Source: an uncultured Clostridia bacterium (GTDB lineage Bacteria > Bacillota_A > Clostridia > TANB77 > CAG-508). Taken from it: 29,856 nucleotides of DNA. The notes under the pieces were generated by a model. It made no database searches and was not told the origin of the DNA. It saw only the letters and a program-made list of their open reading frames with translations. A program made the translations under genes and the position numbers. Positions 7,287 to 16,008 of the stretch are shown here, in pieces; the first letter of the stretch is position 1, and each line of letters begins with the position of its first letter. The stretch lies in contig CALXJS010000016.1 of NCBI GenBank assembly GCA_944388685.1, forward strand, positions 1 through 29,856, in the 5' to 3' direction.

Positions 7287-7889
7287 ATGGAAAAAAAGAA
7301 AATGGATTATGAAAAATTAAATTCCTATGTTACAGAATTACAAAATAGAATGCCAAAGATAAATATAGAATCTATCAAAAAGGTGAATAATTTAGCAGAA
7401 TTTTTAGATGAAATAAAAAATCAAAAAGAAACGACAAGATTTGATAATAATGAAATAGAGGAATTTAAAAATATACTTAAGTATATATATGATGAATATG
7501 ATGGAACAGAAAAAAGTATAAGAAAAATATCCAAAAAAATCGAAAGTCCAGAAAGAAAATATGACGATGTAACATCAGATATAAAAATACTAGGATATAG
7601 AAAATCAGTAGGACAATCAGAAGAAAATAAAGAAGAAATTGACAAATTATTTCGTTTAGCACAATATTTAATAGAAGTCAGAAAACAAAGGCATTTACCA
7701 ATGGCAGGAGAAAGCGATAGATCTGAAAGAGCGAGATTTACAGAAATATTGGAGTATATAGACCAACACTATGACGGAACAGAAGAAAGCATAAAAAATA
7801 TCTGTGAGATGTTAGAAAGTAGAGAAGATTTTGATGAAGTGCTTAGTCATCAAGAGTTAGAAAATAACAATAAAGAGGAAGAAAGGTAG
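7287..7889 (+). CDS. Unknown charged protein with an internal duplication
   Basis: The 200-residue product follows AAGGAG (about 9 nt before the ATG). It is soluble-looking, rich in Lys, Glu and Ile, with no signal peptide or membrane helix. Residues about 57-87 and 145-178 are copies of one motif, F-x2-IL-x-YI-x3-YDGTE-x-SI-x-I-x4-ES, so the protein seems to be a duplicated helical unit. I do not recognise the family. It ends 3 nt before rdgB and is probably cotranscribed with it from the promoter at 7233-7261, which carries an operator-like palindrome. A regulatory or nucleic-acid-binding role is possible, but nothing in the sequence proves it. Confidence 0.7.
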   Translation: MEKKKMDYEKLNSYVTELQNRMPKINIESIKKVNNLAEFLDEIKNQKETTRFDNNEIEEFKNILKYIYDEYDGTEKSIRKISKKIESPERKYDDVTSDIKILGYRKSVGQSEENKEEIDKLFRLAQYLIEVRKQRHLPMAGESDRSERARFTEILEYIDQHYDGTEESIKNICEMLESREDFDEVLSHQELENNNKEEER

Positions 7890-7892
7890 AAC

Positions 7893-8474
7893 ATGAAGGA
7901 AATTGTAGTAGCGACTAATAATCAAGGAAAGCTAAAAGAAATAAAAGAAATATTGACAGATTATAAATTGCTATCATTAAAAGAAGTAAATTGTACTATA
8001 GAAGTGATTGAAGATGAGGACAGCTTTGAAGGTAATGCTAAAAAAAAGGCAAAAGAAATATCAGAAAGAATCGATATGCCTTGTATTGCTGATGATAGCG
8101 GATTATGTATAGACATTTATGATGGATGGCCTGGAATTTATACAGCCAGATTTTTAGGAAAAGATAGTACACCAAAGCAACGAAATGAGTACATTTTAGA
8201 AAGAATGAAAGATTTAAAAGGAGAACAAAGAAGTGCAAAAGTAAAATGTTGTATGGTATATTATGAAAATGGAAAGTACATAGTTGGAAAAGGAGAAATA
8301 CAAGGAAGAATAGCTGAAAAAAGAAAAGGTGACAATGGATTTGGGTTTGATGAGATATTTGAATTAGAAGATGGAAGAACTTATGCACAATTATCACACG
8401 AGGAAAAAAATAAAATTAGTCATAGGAAAAAAGCATTACAAGATTTATTAAATAAGATGAAAGATTGTATATAG
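7893..8474 (+). CDS. rdgB: XTP/dITP diphosphatase (RdgB/HAM1 family)
   Basis: The enzyme hydrolyses non-canonical purine nucleotides (dITP, XTP) to monophosphates and keeps them out of DNA and RNA. The 193-residue protein has the family start IVVATNNQGKLKEIKEIL, the active-site stretch IADDSGLCIDIYDGWPGIYTARF at about residues 66-88, the GDNGFGFDEIF motif and the C-terminal HEEKNKISHRKKAL. Length is normal for the family. It starts 3 nt after the stop of the upstream unknown gene and is followed by a terminator whose left arm overlaps its stop codon, so this is the end of a two-gene operon. Confidence 0.96.
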   Translation: MKEIVVATNNQGKLKEIKEILTDYKLLSLKEVNCTIEVIEDEDSFEGNAKKKAKEISERIDMPCIADDSGLCIDIYDGWPGIYTARFLGKDSTPKQRNEYILERMKDLKGEQRSAKVKCCMVYYENGKYIVGKGEIQGRIAEKRKGDNGFGFDEIFELEDGRTYAQLSHEEKNKISHRKKALQDLLNKMKDCI

Positions 8475-8497
8475 AAGAAATTTATACAATCTTTTTT
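8461..8497 (+). terminator. Intrinsic terminator after rdgB
   Basis: Arms 8461-8471 (AAGATTGTATA) and 8483-8493 (TATACAATCTT) pair perfectly and run into six T at 8492-8497. The left arm includes the last codons of rdgB. Confidence 0.8.
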
Positions 8498-8596
8498 GTT
8501 GAATAGAAAATCGTTTTTCCTTTCGACAAAAAACAAGCTGTATACTTAAACTGCAACAATAATGTTACTTTATGTTCTATTTCGATAGAAATCAGA

Positions 8597-8625
8597 TTGT
8601 ATTTACTAAAAAGTAATGGTATAAT
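8597..8625 (+). promoter_or_regulatory. Promoter for addA
   Basis: TTGTAT at 8597-8602 and TATAAT at 8620-8625 are 17 bp apart, with an extended -10 TG at 8617-8618. The start would be near 8632, and AAAGGA (8674-8679) precedes the ATG at 8692. Confidence 0.6.
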
Positions 8626-8691
8626 TTAAAAAAATAAAAGCTAAGAGAGAAGGTTGAAACATAATCACTTAAGAAAGGAATGAAATAAATT

Positions 8692-11600
8692 ATGGCAGAA
8701 GTAAAATGGACAAAAGAGCAGTTACAAGCAATCCATGAAAAAAATTCCAATATTTTGGTTGCAGCAGCAGCAGGTAGTGGAAAAACAGCAGTTTTAGTAG
8801 AAAGAATTATTCATAAAATTATAGATGATAAACTAGATATTGATCGATTGTTGGTTGTTACTTTTACAAATGCAGCAGCAGCGGAGATGAGGGAACGAGT
8901 TCTAGAAGCAATTTATAAAAAACTGGACGAAACTCCAGAAAATGAACACTTGCAAAGACAAATTACATTATTGAATAAAGCCAATATATGCACAATTGAT
9001 TCTTTTTGCTTAGACATTGTAAGAAACCATTTTTATGAGTTAAAAAATATATCACCTAATTTTAGAATTGCAGATACAACAGAGATAGAATTATTGAAAC
9101 AAGAAGTATTAGAAGATATATTTGAAGAAAAATATGAAAAGCGAGATGAAGATTTTACAGACCTTATTAATACTTATACAAGTTATAGAGATGATACGCC
9201 CTTAAAAGATTTAATATTAAAGATATATACATATATTCAAAGTAATCCTTATCCAGAAGAATGGTTAAGCAAAAAAATAGAGATGTATCATATTCAAGAA
9301 CTAGAGAAGGATTTTAGTAGAAGCCCTTATGGAAAAATTTTATTAAAAGAAGTAGAAGAAGAAATCATTGATGACATAAACACATTAAAAGAGGTAGAAA
9401 AAAATTTAAGAAAAGATGTTGCATTAGAAAAGTTTGCAAACACAATTTATGACGATATAGAAAAATTAGAAGTGCTAAGAAGAAATTTAGACAATTGGGA
9501 CAAGGCTTATGAGATTTATGCAAACTTTGTATTTGCTACATGGCCAAGACAAAAAATAGAGACAGAAATAAAAGACAAAGCAAAAGAAATACGAGATGAT
9601 GTAAAAAAGAAATTTAGCAATAAATTAAATAAAATATTTATATATCCTTCAAAAGATGCAAATCAAGACATACAAGATATGTATCAAATTTTAGTAAAAC
9701 TAGAAAATATCATTTTAGAATTTGGAGAAGAATTTAGCAAAAGGAAAAGGAATAAAAACATTGTTGACTTTAATGATATTGAACATTTGGCGTTAGAAAT
9801 TTTATTGAGAAATGAAGATGAACAAATACAAGCAACAGAAGTTGCAAAAACATATCAGGAAAAATTTATCGAAATTGCAATAGATGAATATCAGGATAGT
9901 AATATGGTACAAGAATACATTTTAACAGCAATTTCAAATGGAAATAATATATTTATGGTAGGAGATGTTAAACAAAGTATTTATAAATTTAGACAAGCAA
10001 TGCCAGATTTATTTTTGTCAAAGTATAAAACATATAAATTAAAAGAAGAAAAAGAAATAGGTGATAACTTAAAAATACAATTGTTTAAAAACTTTAGAAG
10101 TAGAGAAAATGTACTAGATTTTACAAATTTAATTTTTCAAGATATTATGAGCGAAAATCTTGGAGAAATAGAATATGATAAAACAGAATATTTAAATTTA
10201 GGTGCTAATTATGAAAAAATTGATCAATCCTTGGAAACAGAAATCGATATTATTGATTTAAAGGAAGAGGAAGAAAAAAAAGCAGAAGATGTTATTGAGG
10301 AAGATGAAAATGAAGTAGAAGAAGAAAGAATAGAAGATATACAAATTGAAGCCAAATTTGTAGCAAACAAAATAAAAGAAATTGTGGAAAAAAAATTTCA
10401 GGTATATGATAAGAAAATAAATGGATTTAGAGACATTACATATAAAGATATAGTTGTTTTATTAAGATCTACAAAGCTAAATGCACCTATATTTGAAGAG
10501 GAAATGATAAATTTAAATATTCCTGTGTTTTCCGAAAGTTCACAAGAATATTTAGATTCTGTTGAAATTCAAACAATGATGTGCTTATTAAAAATTATTG
10601 ATAACCCTATACAAGATATTCCATTGGTAACAGTTTTACGTTCGCATATTGGAAATTTTACAGATGATGAATTGGTAGAAATTAGACTAACTGATAAATA
10701 CGATAATTTTTATCAAGCTATGCAAAAAGCAAAAATTAATGTAGATAAATCACTAAAAGAAAAAATAGATAATTTTTTTGCACATCTAGAAACATGGAGA
10801 AAAGACAAAGAATATTTAGCATTAGATGAGTTTATCTGGAAACTATATACAGATACAAAATATTATACATATGTTGGATTAATGCCAAATGGAGACGTTA
10901 GACAAGCCAATCTAAAGATGTTATTTGAGAGAGCAAAACAATATGAAACAGCAAGTTTTAAAGGTTTATATAACTTTATTAACTTTATTGAAAAATTACA
11001 TTTGGGAAGTGGAGATTTAGGAGCAGCAAAATTAATAGGAGAAAATGATAATGTTGTTCGCATTATGAGTATCCATAAAAGTAAGGGATTAGAATTTCCA
11101 GTTGTCTTTCTATCAGCTACCGGAAAACAATTTAACTTAATGGATTTAAATCAAAATATCTTATTGCACCAGGAATTAGGTATTGGTGTTAAATATATAG
11201 ATTACGAAAGACAAGTACAATATGATACTTTAACGAAAGAGGCAATTAGAAATAAGATTTTAACAGAAACCTTATCAGAAGAAATGAGAATTTTATATGT
11301 AGCTTTAACAAGAGCCAAAGAAAAGTTATATATAACTGGATTGAAAAAAGACTATGATAAAGAAATTGCAAATATGCAAAATCAAGTAAATCGTTATCCT
11401 AAAGTTAATGATAAAATCAATTATATTTTGTTAAAAAAATATAAGAAATATCTAGACTGGATAGTATTAGTCTATTTATATGAAAAAGATAAAATACATC
11501 AACTATTAACAGTAAATATATTGTCCAAAAAAGAAATTTTAAAAACAATTAAAAAACAAAAAGAAGAAGATCAAATTGATGTAAAAAAACTCTTAGAAAA

Positions 11601-12321
11601 CACAAAAATAGAAAAAGAAATAGTAAAACAATTAGATACAATATTAGAATATCAATATAAATATATAACGTCTACAATGATACCAACAATGACATCTGTT
11701 ACGAAAATTAAACAAATGAAAGAAGAAAAACAAAAAGAAGATAAAGAAGAAAACAGTATAACATTTCATAAACCAAATTTTATAAGAGCAGATGAAACAG
11801 ATATTTTAACAAATGCACAAAAAGGAACTTTAGTACATTTATGTATGCAAAGATTGGATGAAAATAAGGAATACGACTTAGAAAAGATAAAAGCAGGTAT
11901 TACAGAATTGGTACAAAAAGAAATTATAACGGAAACAGAAGCCAAAAATATAAATCCATATAAAATTTTAGAATTTACAAAATCAAATATATGGAAACAA
12001 GTAAAAGAGGCTAAAAAAGTTTATAAAGAAAAACCATTTTTTATTAATATTCCTGCAAATGAGATATATGATGAAGATATAGATGAAGAGATTCTAGTAC
12101 AAGGAATCATAGATTTATATTATTTGAATCAACAAGATGAAATAATCTTAGTAGATTATAAGACAGATTATGTAGAAAAAGGAAAAGAAGATGTATTAAT
12201 TGAAAAATATAAAGCACAATTGGATCTATATAAAAAAGCACTAGAGGAAAGTTTAAAAAGAAAAGTGAGTAAAGTATATATTTATTCTGTATATTTAGGG
12301 AAAGAAATAGAAATCTATTGA
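8692..12321 (+). CDS. addA: ATP-dependent helicase/nuclease subunit A (AddA)
   Basis: AddA is the UvrD-like helicase and nuclease subunit of AddAB, which resects double-strand breaks for RecA repair in Firmicutes. The 1209-residue protein has the Q motif and Walker A (WTKEQLQAI, AAAAGSGKT at 24-32), motif Ia (VTFTNAAAAEMRERV), Walker B-like IDEYQDSN near 397, VGDVKQSIYKFR, and late helicase motifs (IHKSKGLEFPVVFL, EEMRILYVALTRAKEKLY). The C-terminal RecB-type nuclease shows GTLVHLCMQRLD near 1045, QGIIDLYY, and catalytic DYKT at 1155-1158. Length is normal. Oddly, no addB adjoins it; in many Firmicutes addB lies directly upstream. It has its own promoter and the next gene's -35 box overlaps its stop codon. 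Confidence 0.95.
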   Translation: MAEVKWTKEQLQAIHEKNSNILVAAAAGSGKTAVLVERIIHKIIDDKLDIDRLLVVTFTNAAAAEMRERVLEAIYKKLDETPENEHLQRQITLLNKANICTIDSFCLDIVRNHFYELKNISPNFRIADTTEIELLKQEVLEDIFEEKYEKRDEDFTDLINTYTSYRDDTPLKDLILKIYTYIQSNPYPEEWLSKKIEMYHIQELEKDFSRSPYGKILLKEVEEEIIDDINTLKEVEKNLRKDVALEKFANTIYDDIEKLEVLRRNLDNWDKAYEIYANFVFATWPRQKIETEIKDKAKEIRDDVKKKFSNKLNKIFIYPSKDANQDIQDMYQILVKLENIILEFGEEFSKRKRNKNIVDFNDIEHLALEILLRNEDEQIQATEVAKTYQEKFIEIAIDEYQDSNMVQEYILTAISNGNNIFMVGDVKQSIYKFRQAMPDLFLSKYKTYKLKEEKEIGDNLKIQLFKNFRSRENVLDFTNLIFQDIMSENLGEIEYDKTEYLNLGANYEKIDQSLETEIDIIDLKEEEEKKAEDVIEEDENEVEEERIEDIQIEAKFVANKIKEIVEKKFQVYDKKINGFRDITYKDIVVLLRSTKLNAPIFEEEMINLNIPVFSESSQEYLDSVEIQTMMCLLKIIDNPIQDIPLVTVLRSHIGNFTDDELVEIRLTDKYDNFYQAMQKAKINVDKSLKEKIDNFFAHLETWRKDKEYLALDEFIWKLYTDTKYYTYVGLMPNGDVRQANLKMLFERAKQYETASFKGLYNFINFIEKLHLGSGDLGAAKLIGENDNVVRIMSIHKSKGLEFPVVFLSATGKQFNLMDLNQNILLHQELGIGVKYIDYERQVQYDTLTKEAIRNKILTETLSEEMRILYVALTRAKEKLYITGLKKDYDKEIANMQNQVNRYPKVNDKINYILLKKYKKYLDWIVLVYLYEKDKIHQLLTVNILSKKEILKTIKKQKEEDQIDVKKLLENTKIEKEIVKQLDTILEYQYKYITSTMIPTMTSVTKIKQMKEEKQKEDKEENSITFHKPNFIRADETDILTNAQKGTLVHLCMQRLDENKEYDLEKIKAGITELVQKEIITETEAKNINPYKILEFTKSNIWKQVKEAKKVYKEKPFFINIPANEIYDEDIDEEILVQGIIDLYYLNQQDEIILVDYKTDYVEKGKEDVLIEKYKAQLDLYKKALEESLKRKVSKVYIYSVYLGKEIEIY

Positions 12322-12346
12322 AAATTATGTCTACTTTTGGTATAAT
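12318..12346 (+). promoter_or_regulatory. Sigma-A promoter for the membrane protein gene at 12380
   Basis: TTGAAA at 12318-12323 and TATAAT at 12341-12346 are exactly 17 bp apart, with TG at 12338-12339 giving an extended -10. The -35 box overlaps the addA stop codon. A start near 12353 makes the TTG at 12356 implausible as a start codon. Confidence 0.7.
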
Positions 12347-12379
12347 AAATATAGATTGGAAAGAAATGGAGAAAAAAAG

Positions 12380-12856
12380 ATGAGTAGAGTAAAAACATTG
12401 CTAATGTATGCATCATGGGTAGTACTATTTTTTATATTATCAGATTTCTTAATAAATGTAGGATTAAATGCGTCATATAAGCCAATAGAAAGAAGAGATA
12501 ATGTTGCACAAGTTAATATATATCAGGCAGAGGCAACACTTGTAAATGGAAGGATAAGAGGATTAATTACCAATTCACAACCAGATAATTTAAGTGGAAA
12601 ATATTTAGAGATAGACTTTTATTCAAAAAGAGATGTCTTCTTGGGAAGAAAGTTTATTGATATTAATCAATTACAAGAAAATGAGACGCAAAATTTTGAA
12701 GTATTGTTTAAATTAGAAGATGTTGCTTATTATAATGTAAGTGTAGTAGATGAAAGACCAGATATAGAAGAAATAGAAACAATTTTTGATGAGATGACAA
12801 GACCTGAAATTATACTAGCAACAGCAATTACATTATTAATATTCTGGCCGATGTAG
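12380..12856 (+). CDS. Unknown membrane-anchored protein
   Basis: I start at the ATG at 12380 (MSRVKTLLMY), with GGAG (12368-12371) 8 nt upstream; the longer frame from a TTG at 12356 would begin only about 3 nt into the transcript. The 158-residue protein has an N-terminal helix at about residues 8-28, a soluble middle of about 110 residues with alternating beta-like segments (AEATLVNGRIRGLITNS, YLEIDFYSKRDVFLGRKFI, FEVLFKLEDVAYYNVSVVDE), and a short hydrophobic C-terminus (IILATAITLLIFWPM). The middle looks like a small extracytoplasmic beta sandwich. I do not recognise a family. It is monocistronic between its own promoter and a strong hairpin. Confidence 0.7.
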   Translation: MSRVKTLLMYASWVVLFFILSDFLINVGLNASYKPIERRDNVAQVNIYQAEATLVNGRIRGLITNSQPDNLSGKYLEIDFYSKRDVFLGRKFIDINQLQENETQNFEVLFKLEDVAYYNVSVVDERPDIEEIETIFDEMTRPEIILATAITLLIFWPM

Positions 12857-12859
12857 AGA

Positions 12860-12905
12860 AGAGAGTTTGAGGTGGCCACACCTCAAACTCTCTGTTAATT
12901 TTTTG
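12860..12905 (+). terminator. Strong terminator hairpin
   Basis: Perfect 15-bp arms at 12860-12874 and 12879-12893 close a 4-base loop, and a T-rich tail with six T (12900-12905) follows on the plus strand. It separates the membrane protein gene from rqcH on the opposite strand, whose stop lies at 12895, so it may also stop rqcH transcripts although T-rich sequence is lacking on that side. Confidence 0.75.
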
Positions 12906-14649
12906 GATCTACATGAAGGGTTTTATTATTTTTATAAATAACCATACCAGGTTTACTACCATTTGGCTTTTTAACATATTTGACTTCACAAATATCAACA
13001 GGTACATTAGAAGAATTTTTTGCTTTACTATGATAAGCTGCAATTTGAGCACATCTTAATAAAATATCTTCTTGAGGATATGGATGGTTTTGCAATAACA
13101 AAATACAATGACTACCATGAATATCTTTGGTATGAAACCATAAATCTGTTTTTTTAGCATATTTTAAAGTAAGATAGTCATTTTCAACATTATTTCTTCC
13201 AACTAAAAAAGTATAATTTTCAATGGTGTATTTTATTGGATTGAAATTAACATATTTGTTTTTGGTTAATTTAGATTTTCTTATTTTCGGATTTTTCTTT
13301 TCCTTGTATTTATCAGTTTTTTCCTTAAAAATAGAACTTTCAGAAATTTCTTCAAAGATATTAGTAATGTCATCTATAGATTGACAAGCTTCTAATTCAT
13401 AAATAACACTTTCAATATATGCTAAATCATTTAAAGTTTCTTGTTTCTGTTCTCCTACAATTTTTAATGCATTTTTTAACTTGGCATATTTTTTAAAAAA
13501 TAATTTCGCATTATGGCTAGGAGAATATCTTTTATCTAAAGGTATAGTTACAAGCGCATTGTCATCATAATAGTTTTCTAATATTACTGTATCTGTGTTA
13601 GAAGGTGGTATTTTATATAAATTTGCTGTAATTAATTCACCATATAGCCTATAAGTATCCATATTTTCACATTCTTTTAATTTCTCATTAATGTTTAATA
13701 ATCTATGGTTATATTTTTTTAATGTATCTAATATCAATTTTGAAATACTATTCTTATATAACTTTAATTCTTCAGAACTTTCTTTTTGATAATAATAATC
13801 ATCTATAAAAAAATTAAGAGAAAAGGGTTTGGTATGAGTACCTTTTATAAGCACATAATCTTTAAGGTTTCCATTAGTATCTAAAATAGTATCAAAGTTT
13901 AAATTTTGTGTATCTGTGGATACTATAATTTCATGAATATATTGAAAAACTTTTTTTAAGATATTGTCATCTAGTTTAACTGTATTTTCTACATGTAGTT
14001 TTGAAATTATATCATTTATAAAACTTTTACTAATTCCATTAAATCGGTTGCAAATTTCAGTAGATAATTGCTTTGGAGAAAGATTTTGGGAATCTAGTTG
14101 CAATTTTTTTTGAAAATCATGAAAATCAATAACATCTAAAAAATTCATTTTATCTGTATTTGGATACACGTATTTGACATGAGGAATGATATCTCTTGTT
14201 AACACATTATCAGAAGAAATATGTCTTAAACTATCAATAATGATTTGATTTTCATCAACTAAAATAATATTACAATGTCTACCCATCAATTCTATGATTA
14301 ATTTTTTGGTGATAATATCGTCAATATCATCAAATCCTTCAAACTCTATAGTAACGACTCTTTCTAAATTGGCTGAGATAATATTTTTAATTCTCAAACC
14401 AATCAAATGCTTTCTGAGTAGCATACAAAAATTAGGAGCAATTTGAGGATTAGGTTTAGAATGAGTGGTTAAATGTAAACGATAATTTTGTGAGTTTGTA
14501 CATATATTTAAAGCATAATTCATACCATTTAAATAAAAACCTAAAACGATATCATTTTTATTTGGCTCATATATTTTATCAATTCTGGCTCCAACTATTT
14601 CTTGTAATTCTGAAGTAATTGCTTTAGTAACAATTCCGTCAAATGCCAT
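12895..14649 (-). CDS. rqcH: Ribosome quality control factor RqcH (NFACT family)
   Basis: RqcH binds stalled 50S-peptidyl-tRNA complexes and recruits tRNA-Ala to add alanine tails that mark the chain for degradation. Older annotation calls it fibronectin-binding protein A. The ATG at 14649 (MAFDGIVTKAITSEL) has AAGGAAG upstream and matches the family start; the frame to 14694 does not. The 584 residues show the NFACT-N domain (ARIDKIYEPN, PPNFCMLLRK-like APNFCMLLRKHL, LIIELMGRHCNIILVD), HhH and coiled-coil middle parts, and the NFACT-R domain (FLVGRNNVENDYLT, DLWFHTKDIHGSHCIL, PVDICEVKYVKKPNGSKPGMV). The family DR dipeptide appears as Glu96-Arg97 in NLERVV. It is monocistronic and divergent from the hexosaminidase gene. 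Confidence 0.93.
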   Translation of the reverse strand: MAFDGIVTKAITSELQEIVGARIDKIYEPNKNDIVLGFYLNGMNYALNICTNSQNYRLHLTTHSKPNPQIAPNFCMLLRKHLIGLRIKNIISANLERVVTIEFEGFDDIDDIITKKLIIELMGRHCNIILVDENQIIIDSLRHISSDNVLTRDIIPHVKYVYPNTDKMNFLDVIDFHDFQKKLQLDSQNLSPKQLSTEICNRFNGISKSFINDIISKLHVENTVKLDDNILKKVFQYIHEIIVSTDTQNLNFDTILDTNGNLKDYVLIKGTHTKPFSLNFFIDDYYYQKESSEELKLYKNSISKLILDTLKKYNHRLLNINEKLKECENMDTYRLYGELITANLYKIPPSNTDTVILENYYDDNALVTIPLDKRYSPSHNAKLFFKKYAKLKNALKIVGEQKQETLNDLAYIESVIYELEACQSIDDITNIFEEISESSIFKEKTDKYKEKKNPKIRKSKLTKNKYVNFNPIKYTIENYTFLVGRNNVENDYLTLKYAKKTDLWFHTKDIHGSHCILLLQNHPYPQEDILLRCAQIAAYHSKAKNSSNVPVDICEVKYVKKPNGSKPGMVIYKNNKTLHVDPKN

Positions 14650-14711
14650 TCTATCACTTCCTTTTAATTTAATACAAAGAATATGATAACACATTTTAAA
14701 GGAAAAAGCTA

Positions 14712-14740
14712 TTGCCTAAACAATATTTTAATTATATAAT
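14712..14740 (+). promoter_or_regulatory. Promoter for the GH3 hexosaminidase gene
   Basis: TTGCCT at 14712-14717 and TATAAT at 14735-14740 are 17 bp apart, in the 113-bp gap between divergent genes. Transcription would start near 14747. Confidence 0.6.
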
Positions 14741-14762
14741 AAAGAAAAATGAAAAGGGATAG

Positions 14763-15860
14763 ATGCCTATGAAATATGATATAAATAAATTAAGTTTGGA
14801 AGAAAAAATTGGGCAAATGATTATTGTTGGACTAAATACAGAAGATTCGATTCATCATCTTGAAGAAATGATAGAAAAGTACAAAATTGGTGGTGTTTTA
14901 TTATATAAAAAGAATTATAAAAATTACGAAGAACTAGTTAACTTAATAAATAAAATAAAAACATTAAATAGTAAAAATCAAATCCCTATATGCATCTCTA
15001 TTGATCAAGAAGGGGGAAGGGTTAATAGAATGCCAAATGAATTTAAAAACCTTCCTTCTGCTAGCAAATTAGTGGAAAAGAGTGTGGAAAAGGACATGGT
15101 GGAGATATCTGGAGAAATCACGGGTAAAATGTTAAATAAAGTAGGAATCCAGATGGATTTTGCCCCTGTATTAGATATAAAAAGATTTAAAGATAGCCAA
15201 GCAATAGGAGATAGAGCATATAGTGATAATCTTGAAAAAGTATCCAAATATGGAATAGAATATATGAAAGCATTACAAAAGCAGAATGTTATGTCTATTG
15301 CTAAGCATTTTCCAGGACATGGTGCTACAAAGGAAGATTCGCATTTTAGGCTTCCAAAAATAAATTGTGATATAGAAACATTAGAAAGAGAGGATATGAT
15401 ACCATTTAAAAATGCAATAGATAATAAAGTAGATGGCATATTAGTAGGACATTTAAGAATTCCGAAAATTACAGGAAAACTTCCAGTGTCAATGTCTAAA
15501 AGATTTATCACGAAATACATACGAAAGAAATATAGATATAATGGATTAGTAATTACAGATGATATGCGTATGAAAGGTGTTAGATTACGATATGGTAAAA
15601 ATAGAGCCATTCAAAAAGCATTTTTAGCCTGTAATGATATAGTTCTATTCAAATATGATGGAGACATTCATGTGATTGAAAAAATAATTGATCTAGCGAA
15701 AGAAAATAAATTGAAAGAAAAGAGAATCAACAAAAGTGTTAATAGAATATTAAAATTGAAAGAGAAATATCAGATAGAAGATAAACCTATAAATTTTGAT
15801 AAGGATTTTGTTGACATAGTGAATAAAGAAATAGAAATTATTCGAAAAGAAGTCTTATAA
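14763..15860 (+). CDS. nagZ: GH3 beta-N-acetylhexosaminidase, NagZ type
   Basis: NagZ-type GH3 enzymes remove N-acetylglucosamine from muropeptides or other glycans. The 365-residue protein shows the TIM-barrel start SLEEKIGQMIIVGL, the substrate loop DQEGGRVNRM, MDFAPVLDI, the His-Asp dyad loop KHFPGHGATKEDSH at about 181-194 with the general acid histidine, GILVGHLRIP, and the nucleophile region VITDDMRMKG (Asp266). No signal peptide or extra domain is seen, so it is probably cytoplasmic and acts in wall recycling. The start could also be the ATG at 14769, which is 10 nt from AAAAGGG rather than 4. It has its own promoter and no operon partner. Confidence 0.87.
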   Translation: MPMKYDINKLSLEEKIGQMIIVGLNTEDSIHHLEEMIEKYKIGGVLLYKKNYKNYEELVNLINKIKTLNSKNQIPICISIDQEGGRVNRMPNEFKNLPSASKLVEKSVEKDMVEISGEITGKMLNKVGIQMDFAPVLDIKRFKDSQAIGDRAYSDNLEKVSKYGIEYMKALQKQNVMSIAKHFPGHGATKEDSHFRLPKINCDIETLEREDMIPFKNAIDNKVDGILVGHLRIPKITGKLPVSMSKRFITKYIRKKYRYNGLVITDDMRMKGVRLRYGKNRAIQKAFLACNDIVLFKYDGDIHVIEKIIDLAKENKLKEKRINKSVNRILKLKEKYQIEDKPINFDKDFVDIVNKEIEIIRKEVL

Positions 15861-15947
15861 ATAGAGGGATATATTGTAATTTGTAGTTATCAAAAAGTTA
15901 ATCATAATAAAACGATAAGTAAATGGAGTTTCTTTTTAGAAAATTTC

Positions 15948-15977
15948 TTGTTATTTTTATAGCAAATATGATATACT
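15948..15977 (+). promoter_or_regulatory. Promoter for der
   Basis: TTGTTA at 15948-15953 and TATACT at 15972-15977 are 18 bp apart, with an extended -10 TG at 15969-15970. The start would be near 15984, about 25 nt before the ATG. Confidence 0.5.
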
Positions 15978-16008
15978 ATAACATATATTTAAGAAAGGGA
16001 AATGGAAA

